A DNA stretch of 64,000 bases from Parafrigoribacterium mesophilum (GTDB lineage Bacteria > Actinomycetota > Actinomycetes > Actinomycetales > Microbacteriaceae), in NCBI RefSeq assembly GCF_039652555.1, contig NZ_JBDJAF010000001.1:496001-560000 (forward strand), given 5' to 3'. Shown here in pieces: positions 53,991 to 62,000 of this stretch (position 1 is its first letter; the number at the start of each line of letters is the position of its first letter). Under the pieces are notes generated by a model. That model had not been told where the DNA came from. It saw only the letters and a program-made list of their open reading frames with translations, and did not search any database. A program made the position numbers and the translations under genes.

Positions 53991-54231
53991 TCACGTCTGT
54001 AGCGCGGCCGCCACCTCACGACCCCACTGCGCCGCCTTCTCGAGCTCCCCGTCCAGAAAACGCATGCGTCGGCCCACCCACCACGAGCATGTCGTACCTC
54101 TCGGCGGTGTCAGGGGCCGAGTCGACGTCTACGACATCGACCTGCGTCGTGGCGGACAACTCCGCCGCGACCGCGCGGGCCACCTTTTCGGTGTTGCCCC
54201 ACAACGATTCATACACGATGAGTGCTCGCAT
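53991..54231 (-). pseudogene. Flavodoxin-like gene with internal deletion and frame change
   Basis: The first 59 residues (MRALIVYESLWGNTEKVARA..., then YDMLVVGGPTHAFS) are a clear flavodoxin N-terminus with the FMN phosphate loop ESLWGNTEK. At about base 54054 the frame changes. Read in another frame, the DNA continues LDGELEKAAQWGREVAAALQT and stops at 53991-53993, which matches a flavodoxin C-terminus. About 80 codons between the two are missing. As it stands, the first frame ends after nine junk residues at 54016. It lies at the left edge of the accessory region, just upstream of the giant gene's leader. Confidence 0.75.
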
Positions 54232-54301
54232 GACTGCTCCTTAGGTCACGCCGCCGCAACGACGGATGCCCCATATCTGATCGCAGGTCGGATCCTGGTC
54301 A

Positions 54302-54589
54302 TCAGACCGTCGCCGAGCCCTCGCCAAGCACTTTGAGGCGCTCGCGATATTCGTCCGTCGTCAACTCGCCCCTGGCGTACCTTTCATCCAGGATCTGCCG
54401 AGACGCGCCTCTCACCGGACGATGGGACTGGCCGGCACCGCCGAAGGATGCGTCATGCCGCGCTCCACTATTGACTGCCCACACCACCACGAACACGATC
54501 AGGCCGACGACGACCAAGGAGAGCAGCCAAAACAGCCACATCCACCCAGGATTGAACCCGTATCCCCACATCATCATGCGACCTCTCAT
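54302..54589 (-). CDS. Small membrane protein with C-terminal SHOCT domain
   Basis: 95 residues: one transmembrane helix (WMWLFWLLSLVVVGLIVFVVVW, about residues 16-38), a short polar linker, and a terminal SHOCT domain (QILDERYARGELTTDEYRERLKVL). SHOCT domains are short oligomerisation modules; the protein's role is unknown. It lies 70 bases upstream of the flavodoxin remnant on the same strand. A good match to the common actinobacterial 'SHOCT domain-containing' proteins. Confidence 0.8.
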   Translation of the reverse strand: MRGRMMMWGYGFNPGWMWLFWLLSLVVVGLIVFVVVWAVNSGARHDASFGGAGQSHRPVRGASRQILDERYARGELTTDEYRERLKVLGEGSATV

Positions 54590-54764
54590 CGCGCAACGTT
54601 CCGGTTTGTAGGAGCGAGATTACGAGCTGGCTCGCTGTCAAACAAGGGACCTTCGACCCTGCGCGCCAACCGCCAGTGGGCGTACTTTGAACGGGATCGA
54701 GGAAAGGAACATCCATGTCTTACAGTGATGGTTCCACTGGCTCACGGTTAGTGCAGCCCCCACC

Positions 54765-54918
54765 CCTCCAGAGCTCATCCAAGGGGATGATGCCATTGTC
54801 CCAGTACTCCGTGACGCTCGACTTCGGAGTGGCGCCAGCATAGCAATGGCCCATGTCGCCGTTCCGGCTGTATCGAACACCATCCGGACAGTACTGCCAG
54901 GTCGTCGATGCGGCTCAT
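54765..54918 (-). pseudogene. hsdS: hsdS 5' remnant (type I restriction specificity subunit), frameshifted
   Basis: The ATG at 54918 overlaps the rhuM-fic stop (ATGA) and reads MSRIDDLA. After a frame change near 54894 the DNA reads YCPDGVRYSRNGDMGHCYAGATPKSSVTEYWDNGIIP. After a second change near 54782 it reads WMSSGG. Joined, these match the start of HsdS proteins (MSRIDxLI..YCPDGVEY..LG..G..YAGATPKSS..EYWDNG.IPWMSSGEV). The remaining ~350 codons are absent. The rest of the 325-base gap up to the SHOCT gene holds no other gene I can support; a 42-codon plus-strand frame at 54715 is antisense to this remnant. Confidence 0.75.
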
Positions 54919-55850
54919 TGCGCGCGCTCCGAGAGCATTCGGACGACCAGCGCAACCATGAGTTCCTTCTCCTTCGGGTCGCTCATGGCGACCATCAAGG
55001 TGATCGCGGCCAGAGCGTTGTTCGAGATTCGGGGCTGGCCTTTAGCATCCATTAGGATGCCGTTGCGACTGAGGAAGGTTACGAATAGAGCGGCGGCGCT
55101 GCGCTTGTTGCCGTCGGACAACGGATGGTCCTTGACCACCAGATACAGCAGGTTCGCGGCCTTCTGTTCCACGGTCGGGTAGAACTCCTGATCGGCGAAC
55201 CCCTGATAGATCGAGGCCACTATGCCCTCGAGAGCGCCGCCACTCTCTTGACCGAACAGGGCATCCTCGGGGAACTTGTTCCTGACCTCGGCAATCAGCG
55301 AGCGGGCTTCCTCGATGGTGAGCGTCCAGTCCGGCTTCGCGCCTGGGCCAGCATTCAGCTGTCCAGCATCGTAGTCGCGCAGAAGCTGCAGCCCCGGAAG
55401 GTAGCCGGCGAGCACACCCGCGACGCCTGCGACAAGCTCATCGGAGGAGCGTGACAAGATGCGCACGATTGAGCCGAGTTGCTCGAGACGGTGCTCGTTG
55501 ACTGCGACGCCCTCGAGAATGTACTGCTTGAGGATTGCTGTCGCCCATCGACGAAAGGTAATCGCTCGGGAGGAATTCGCCCGGTAACCGACGGCAAGGA
55601 TCACGTCGAGACTGTAGAGCGTGACGGGACGGTCGGAGGAAGCAATTTGCATTTTTTGCAAATTGCTCGGCTCATCGACCTCCGAATCCCGGAACACATT
55701 GCGGATGTGACGCGAGACTCCGGACAGATCGATACCGAACAGCTCAACGATCTGAGCCTGGGTTGCCCAGACCGTTTCACGTTCTCGATCCAACGGCAAC
55801 CGCAGTTCCACACCCGGGGCCTCGTAGACGACGATCTTCTGCTCGCTCAT
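54915..55850 (-). CDS. RhuM-Fic fusion protein
   Basis: 311 residues, apparently intact. The N-terminal RhuM (virulence protein) domain covers about residues 5-118 (TLYSLDVILAVGYRANSSRAITFRRWATAILKQYI). The C-terminal Fic/Doc-like domain carries HPLSDGNKR (242-250), a variant of the HPFxDGN(G/K)R active site; His242 would be the general base for AMP or phosphate transfer. The start overlaps the hsdM stop by 4 bases and the stop overlaps the hsdS remnant by ATGA, the gene order seen in type I restriction operons. Its partners on both sides are broken while it is open. Confidence 0.85.
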   Translation of the reverse strand: MSEQKIVVYEAPGVELRLPLDRERETVWATQAQIVELFGIDLSGVSRHIRNVFRDSEVDEPSNLQKMQIASSDRPVTLYSLDVILAVGYRANSSRAITFRRWATAILKQYILEGVAVNEHRLEQLGSIVRILSRSSDELVAGVAGVLAGYLPGLQLLRDYDAGQLNAGPGAKPDWTLTIEEARSLIAEVRNKFPEDALFGQESGGALEGIVASIYQGFADQEFYPTVEQKAANLLYLVVKDHPLSDGNKRSAAALFVTFLSRNGILMDAKGQPRISNNALAAITLMVAMSDPKEKELMVALVVRMLSERAQ

Positions 55851-56578
55851 GACGTGCTGGCCTCCAGATCGGTGCCCTCCAGGTCGGCCACGATCGCGTC
55901 GATCGCGATGCGGAGTTCCGCCTGCCGAGCCACAATACGAGCGATCTGTGCGTTCAGTACCGTGATGTCGATAATCTCGCGGGTGTCTTCCGCCTCAACG
56001 TAGGAAGACACCGCAATGTTGTAGGCATTCGCTGCGATCTCTTCGTTCGGGACGAGCTTGGTGAAGTAGTCCGTGTCCTCCCTGGTGGTGAAGGCGTCAA
56101 GGATCTTCTTTCGGTTCGCCTCGGTGAGTTTGGACTTCTTGAGCACGATGATGCAGGTCGCGATGGTGGTGCCGAAGAACAGGTCCGGTGGCAGTTGGAT
56201 GACCGCATCCACATAGTTGTTGTCGATGACGTTTTTGCGGATCTTCCGCTCCGCCCCGCCGCGGTAGAGCACGCCGGGGAACTCGACAATCGCCGCGGTG
56301 CCGTTCAACGTGTCCCCGAGGGCCAGATTGAACTGGTCGTACGGCACGTCGTGCAGGAACATGTTGATCCTGGCGAGATTGTAAGTGGTCAGGTTGATTT
56401 CTTGCTCACCGCTGTTGATGTATGCGGCAAGGTTCTCCGAGATGAACCGGTAGAAGAGAAGCCCAAGCACGTAGCTCTTGAACTCCCAGCCGTCAACGCT
56501 GCCACGCAGGTCATTCGCGATCCGCCAAATCGTCTTATGCAACTCCGCACGCTGGCCCTCCTTCGTAGTGGGAGCCAT
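55847..56578 (-). pseudogene. hsdM: hsdM with three in-frame internal deletions (type I restriction methylase)
   Basis: 243-244 residues against about 500 for HsdM. The start (QRAELHKTIWRIANDLRGSVDGWEFKSYVLG) and the end (NAYNIAVSSYVEAEDTREIIDITVLN) are canonical. Three jumps occur: AAYINSGEQ joins EINLTTYNLARINMF (near 56402), ALGDTL joins NGTAAIVEFPGVLYRGGAE (near 56305), and IVLKKSK joins LTEANRKKILDAF (near 56128). The losses remove the SAM-binding DPACGSG motif and the catalytic NPPY motif, so it cannot methylate. All three junctions keep the frame. The ATG is at 56578; a GTG at 56581 is also possible. Confidence 0.8.
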
Positions 56579-56799
56579 CACGCCACCACCACCCTGGGGA
56601 ACGTCCTCATCGTCTCTGACTCGTTCGTCATCGGGTGGGTCATATCGTATGCGTTCTCCCTCACACCGAGGTGCGTCTCATGACTGTGTTGACGGCCTTC
56701 CCTCAGCGTATCGGTGGGGACTGACGTGACGTCACCCTCGAGCGACCGAGCCGGCGAGGCCGCGTCGAAGTCAAGGCACAAGGTCTCGATACGCTCGTG

Positions 56800-56849
56800 A
56801 CCTCGCTACTCGACCTACGGAGTGAACCTCGCTACTCGACCTACGGAGT
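56800..56849. repeat. 24-bp direct repeat, two copies
   Basis: Identical 24-base copies at 56800-56823 and 56826-56849, with core CTCGCTACTCGACCTACGG, are separated by GA. The motif belongs to the dispersed intergenic repeats typical of Microbacteriaceae. Confidence 0.85.
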
Positions 56850-56874
56850 AAGGCACCGAGCATGTCTCAAAATG

Positions 56875-56912
56875 TGGATCCAAGGGGATTCGAACCCCTG
56901 ACCCCCTGCGCT
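56875..56912 (-). other. tRNA (or tmRNA) 3'-end fragment, probable attachment-site remnant
   Basis: Read on the minus strand, GGGGGTC is followed by a perfect T-arm (AGGGG-TTCGAAT-CCCCT, 56883-56899) and an acceptor 3' strand plus discriminator, TGGATCCA. No matching D-arm or 5' acceptor strand (expected GGATCCA) lies upstream at the right distance, so only the 3' third is present. Such fragments are the usual footprint of islands and phages that integrate into tRNA or ssrA genes. I cannot assign the amino acid. Confidence 0.65.
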
Positions 56913-57099
56913 GTGAGGGCTTCAAGAGCCACTATTTTCCGGCCAATTTACTGGGGTGCAGACGGCACAAGAAATGGAGAATTCGACGGTAAGTGTGTCG
57001 TTTGTGTGTCTATCGCGTCCGGCAGCCATGCAAGTTCCAAGCGCTCGTCGCTCGCCAGTACTCGTCATATCCACAGTGCTCGAAGCCTTCCCTACTCTG

Positions 57100-57669
57100 T
57101 CACTGCCGACTCGCAGCCTCCATTGCACGGTCGCCTGCGACGCCTTCCTGCGACGCCTTCTTGGGCATCTCCCGAGCAAGGAAGCCGGACACCGATAGAC
57201 ATTCGAAGCCGTATCTCGCGCAGACCTCGGGAATCTTTGGGCTGTTAAGGGTCACCGTTGGACGGATTCTCTCATTTGTAATCACCACGAGCTTTCGGAC
57301 GCTGGCAAGCGAGATCACCTCCAGGTCGGCGATGTAATTGTTTTTGCTGCCGTAGTCCGGGTAGTCATTTACGATGCGCTTGGCGGAGGCGAGCTGGTCG
57401 CTAGTCATGTCGACGAACATGCCCGAACGCTTGGCGAGCCAGCCCTTCATCGTCGGGATCTCCTTCTCCCATTTGACGAGTTCCAGCTCGACTCGCCGTG
57501 GCGCGATGATCTCCCCCGACCCGATCATCGTCTCGACAACGCTCCACTGTGCGGCGAAGGCGTCCCGCCTGTACGGCTCGTCGTCATCCTCATGCAGGAA
57601 CGACACAATCACGTTGGTATCGATGCAGTATCGCGACTCAATTGAGAAGAGTGTGAACGCGTCGGTCAT
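57100..57669 (-). CDS. DUF4411 family protein (PIN-like putative ribonuclease toxin)
   Basis: 189 residues. The N-terminal YCIDTNVIVSFLHEDDDEPYRRD has the acidic/Asn start of a PIN-like nuclease fold. Further acidic residues are in RVELELVKWEKE, NNYIADLEVISLA and VITNERIRP. The C-terminus is charged and probably variable. The start overlaps the stop of the ImmA/IrrE gene by 4 bases (ATGA), so the two are translated together. A toxin-like role is inferred from the fold and from the frequent pairing of these two families. Confidence 0.8.
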   Translation of the reverse strand: MTDAFTLFSIESRYCIDTNVIVSFLHEDDDEPYRRDAFAAQWSVVETMIGSGEIIAPRRVELELVKWEKEIPTMKGWLAKRSGMFVDMTSDQLASAKRIVNDYPDYGSKNNYIADLEVISLASVRKLVVITNERIRPTVTLNSPKIPEVCARYGFECLSVSGFLAREMPKKASQEGVAGDRAMEAASRQ

Positions 57670-58796
57670 CCGCCACCACCGCCTGACTTAGCGAGCTCGG
57701 TTCGGAACCGACCGAAGTTGTGCTCGGGGATCTCAACGAGGGCGCTGGCGTCCTGGCGGTCGATAGCCCCCGTCTCGTACGCGCCTACGACCCCGCGCGC
57801 GAAACGCCGGCCCACCTTGTTGATCGCCGCCGGATAGTACCGACCGCCCTTCTTGTCGCTTCGACCGCGACGCTCGCTCCGCCGCCGCTCGAGCACCTCG
57901 TATTGATGCGGGGCGAGTACTCCGCAGTCCCGCAGCCGGATAAGCAGGCTGGCTTTGCTCACACCGAAGCGACTGGCGAGGTAGGCGGTTTCCTTTTCGT
58001 CGGCTTCTACCGACACGCCCCACGCGCGTTTCGGCAACTCCCTCCGAAGAAGGCCGCCCGGCATTAGAACCGCCGCTGCGACTGAGTTGCAGTACCACTC
58101 AACGGTCGCGTCCTCGTCGAGATCGCAAACTCCTGCCGAGCGCAGCACGACGTGCGCATACTCGTGCAGCAGCGAAAAGATCCGCGCGTAGGGGATGTCC
58201 TGGGTGTCCGCCACGACTACCACCTGCCGGCCTGAGACGATACTGAAAGCTCGCGCAGTCGGGTCCTCAAGGTGGCGCATCGAGACGTAAACGCCCTGTT
58301 CCTGCAGCGCAAAGCTCCAGAGACGCAGTGCAGCATAGTCGCCCTTGGTTGCGACCTGCTCATCCCAAGACACGCCGAGAAGCTCACGGATCGCGGCCGC
58401 GGCGTCGACGACGGCTGTATCAAGGGTGATCGTCAGCTTCGGAACCTCGAACGCGACCTCCGGAAACAGCTCTGACGCCGCACCGAGCATGGCCTCGACA
58501 AGTCCGATCTGGTCAACCAGATCAGATGACAGCGGCTGCTTCTGGTTTGCTACGGTGCGATTGTCCCTGGGGCGCTTCCCGAGTTCTTCCGGGGCGTCGA
58601 CTAGAAGATACGGCCACGGACGGCCGAAGCGCTTTGCGAGAGCGACGAGTTGCTCGAACTCGAGCTCTTGGTCCTCGGCTGCCAGCCGCTGGACGTCGAT
58701 TTCGGCCCTGAGCCCTTCGCGGAAGTGCATCACCTCCATGTGCCGGTTCGTGAGCATGCTCACGAACCTCGTAGAGCTGACAATGACTCGGGCCAT
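57666..58796 (-). CDS. ImmA/IrrE family metallo-endopeptidase
   Basis: 376-residue protein. The zinc-protease motif HEYAH is at residues 211-215, followed by CDLDEDATVEWYCNSVAAAVLMP, where the third ligand Glu and the conserved Asn-Ala helix of the ImmA/IrrE (COG2856) family lie. The first ~60 residues take the place of the XRE helix-turn-helix found in many homologues but are strongly diverged. The C-terminal ~120 residues are basic. Coupled to the DUF4411 gene. Expected role is proteolytic control of the partner or of a repressor; inference. Confidence 0.82.
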   Translation of the reverse strand: MARVIVSSTRFVSMLTNRHMEVMHFREGLRAEIDVQRLAAEDQELEFEQLVALAKRFGRPWPYLLVDAPEELGKRPRDNRTVANQKQPLSSDLVDQIGLVEAMLGAASELFPEVAFEVPKLTITLDTAVVDAAAAIRELLGVSWDEQVATKGDYAALRLWSFALQEQGVYVSMRHLEDPTARAFSIVSGRQVVVVADTQDIPYARIFSLLHEYAHVVLRSAGVCDLDEDATVEWYCNSVAAAVLMPGGLLRRELPKRAWGVSVEADEKETAYLASRFGVSKASLLIRLRDCGVLAPHQYEVLERRRSERRGRSDKKGGRYYPAAINKVGRRFARGVVGAYETGAIDRQDASALVEIPEHNFGRFRTELAKSGGGGG

Positions 58797-59027
58797 ATTC
58801 CGACTGTATGGAGGCGAGGCGAGATGAGGACCGTGACGCGCCGAGGCATCAAGAGCCTCACCGCCGGTGTCCCGTGCCCAGCACCGACTGGTAACGGAAG
58901 CAATTCGCCCCAGAGCGACGCGCCGACGGTCTCACGCCGCAATGGGGTAAGGCTCACGATAGATCAGAGATAACGACGGACCAGCCGCGTCCACACTCTG
59001 GCTATATCTGGTGTTACGCCAGGTTCG

Positions 59028-62000
59028 CTACTCGTCAAGGTGCTCGCGGGCCGGCCCGTACCCGAGCCTGAGCAATTCGCTCCACACTCCTTGTGCGAGC
59101 GCGATGTCGTGGTCACTCGTCTCCGACACTGCTTGGACGAGCAGGTTGAGAAACGGAGGCAACGTGGTGCGCCCTCGCAAAAGGTGCAATGCGACCCTGA
59201 GAAATGCGGATCTGTTGTCTGGCGGGAAGTGATCGAGGTCGTAGTAGTCAAAGCCGTGATCCTCGTCCACAGACGTCGCCTCTGGTCCGCGCGTGAATAG
59301 ATCAGCAGCTCGATCGAGATCAATGCCGGGAAGGGTGATCCAGTCCAGGAGTGCTCGCTGCTCTGGACCGAGGAGGGGCGGCTGACCGTCAAGCCTGTGC
59401 TGCCAGTGCGCGAACAGGAGGTCTTGGAAGCTTGGATCTTCGCCGTCGAGTTGTCGTGCTACTGATCTGATCCAGCGGACTCGTGTCTTCACGGGGGCTG
59501 CGGCGATGAACGGATCCACCCAGGTGTGTTCTTCAGCGGTGGTGTAGCAGGCGAATTGGGCAGCATGGATCTCGATGAATGACTCGATCGAGCCGGGGAG
59601 CGATCGCGCGATGAATTGCCATCCAGTCCGCAGGGCCTCGCGGATGCGCAGCATCAACTCCTGTGAGAAGAAGTTGCTGGTTAGTATTCCTGCCCAGAGA
59701 CTTCTGCGCTGTGGCGACTCGTCGATTTGGAGCAGCGCAGGCTGTAAGTGCGTGTCGAACCACTCGGGCGCCATGGCAAGGATGTGCCCTGCGTATCGCG
59801 CGAGCATCATTGGGCTGGGATCTGCAAGGTTGTCGGCTTGAGCAACGACCAGCTCACTCAGACCCTTTAGCCCTTCCGCGTCGACCGTAGAGTCGCCTCG
59901 CTCTTGGGTGGCGCGCAGCACTGTCTCCACGTAGGCGTAGGCGAGTGCGCCGCGGGCTGTTGAGTGTGCTTCGGAGGGATCCGTTGGCGGGTCGTCAGAC
60001 AGTTCTGCAGCCACGTTGCGCCAGAGTCCAAGTAGAAGTCGGCATCGTTCCGTGGCGTTTTCGAGAGGTCGCTCGGTGTCCTCGGTTGGGTAGGTGATCG
60101 AGAAGACCAGCCTGTGGGCGATGTCGGCAAGATCGTGGGGTATCTGGTCAAGACGTTCCACGAGCGGCGCTGCTGTCCAAGCAGCCCCCAACCGAGTGCT
60201 ACTCGTCAATGCCGCCGCCCACGCTGCCGGCGACCAAAGTGCCTGAGCGATAAATGCGTCCATCAGCGGCAGCTCTTGATCGGTCTCCTGAAGGAGAAAG
60301 TCCCGCAGTTCTCGCAGCACTGGTCCGCTGTCGTAAACGTCGTCAAGAGTCGAATCTGCGGCGAGCATCTCCACCACCTCTTGCACTGGTAACCCTCGAA
60401 AACGTCCTTCGGGTTCCGCCTCGGGTCCATCATTTGAGCCCGTGGTGATCCAGAAATTCTGATCTGGATGGTCGATTGGCCTGAAGTCCGGGTGCTCATC
60501 CTGCATTGTGGCCAACGCCCGATGAATCGGATCGTCTACGGGCTGGTCGTTGCTTATCCAGGCCAGCGCGTTGTATCGTTCCTCGTCACGGATCTGCGTG
60601 CCACCTCCGCGGGTGTCCGCGCCGCGAATATGCGCGAGCAACTCCTGTTTGGCGTGCGGTGACGCGTGCCGGTAAATGGACTTCATGAGCCGGAACACCT
60701 CGGGCTTCGTTGAGATCCGAAAGACTAGTCCACGCTCGGTCAGTAATTCCAACAGTGCATCCGCTTCAATGCTTCGTGCCTCGGCGAGCGCGTCGATTGC
60801 CAGTCGCTGAATCATCTCCGATGAGCTATCCAAATACTTGATCGCTCTATCGGTTCCCTCGCTCCGAACGAACTCCCGTAGGAGGTCCCGTGCGATGTCA
60901 ACAACGAGCACGTAGGGGTCGTCACGCGTGTGTGGTTGGACGCCGTCGACCTTGTGGCGTCGGACGGAAAGTGTGTATCTGCGGTCAACGCCGCTGAAGA
61001 GCGCCTCGGTCGCCTCCACCCCTCGGATCAGGCCAAGCGCCACTGACAGCAGATGATCGGGGTCTGACAAACTTGACAAAAGCGTCGGCCACGCTTCTCG
61101 AATGGAAGAATCTCGCCACGGGAGCACGAGATCGGAGTCCAGTGAATCTCGGCTGCGCGGCCATCCTCGATGAGGTCGAAACCGGAGCCGCGGAATGAGC
61201 AAATGGTGCAGGAGGATCTCCGCGGCCGCGACGTCCTTCTCAGCCACGGGTCGGAGAAGCCCGGAAAGACGTTCGCTATCCCGGGAAGGCTGGTCCGCGG
61301 CGAGCAAGAGAAGCCACTGTCGGTGCTGATCTACTGGATGATAGTCACCGAAGAGTTGTAGCCAGGCGTGCAACCACAAAGCGCGCGAAAGGCGGCCCTC
61401 ATGTCGAGCAACCGCCGCGAGCAGAGCATCACCGTGGTCTGTGTCAAAACCACGCGCCGCCCACTGCGCCCAGTTATCCAGCTCCTCGGTATCGCCGCCG
61501 GAGTCGAAGAGCGAGTCAATCCCTCCGATCGCGTCCAACCGCTGGATCCATACTGCGGGGTCAGCGGCATTCCTGAAATGTCGCGCATGCTCGGGATCGT
61601 TGATTAGCCATAGAAGTTCCCCTTCCGTGACGGCGAGGTCACTGGGTCCAGCCGTGACGATTGATCCTATGCGGTCGAATCGCTCGGCCGAAGTGGACGT
61701 CAGCCGCTCTCGCCAATGCCCAATGAAGCTCATCAGTGAGGCGTGCCTTACATCGTCGGGCGATGGATAAAGGATAGGCGTAACACCCAGACGCTCCCAC
61801 CTCACGGACATCATCGCGGAGTGTTCAGCGTCCACGAACGCGAACCGCGTTTTCCCGTCGGCAGGTAGAGCACGTGCGAGATACCGCATAACTGTATCGT
61901 CAGCGCTGTAGCCGACAAAGAGGGTGACGTACCGATCGAACATTCGAGTGAGGAACTGGGTCGCCCACCCCTCCGTAATATATGCCTGACCGAAATCGGA

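Larger units (their letters stand above)
56582..57099. other. 518-base gene-free segment with repeats and a tRNA fragment
   Basis: Between the hsdM remnant and the DUF4411 gene I see no gene. The segment holds a dispersed GGTCTCGATACGCTCG element (about 56782), a 24-bp direct repeat and a tRNA 3'-end fragment. The 128-codon plus-strand frame starting at 56862 is antisense to that fragment (it reads DPRGFEPLTP) and is not a protein gene. Confidence 0.7.

Noticed and set aside
54715..54843. 42-codon plus-strand frame with a good GAGGAAAGGA site (MSYSDGSTGSRL)
   Set aside because: It is antisense to the hsdS remnant, has no recognisable similarity and is very short.
56862..57248. 128-codon plus-strand frame starting MSQNVDPRGFEPLTP
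   Set aside because: The first part is the reverse complement of a tRNA T-arm region; 'RGFEPLTP' is a well-known artefact of translating tRNA antisense. The rest overlaps the DUF4411 gene on the other strand.
58760..58957. Short minus-strand frame upstream of the ImmA/IrrE gene
   Set aside because: It overlaps the ImmA/IrrE start in another frame and shows no recognisable domain or ribosome binding site.
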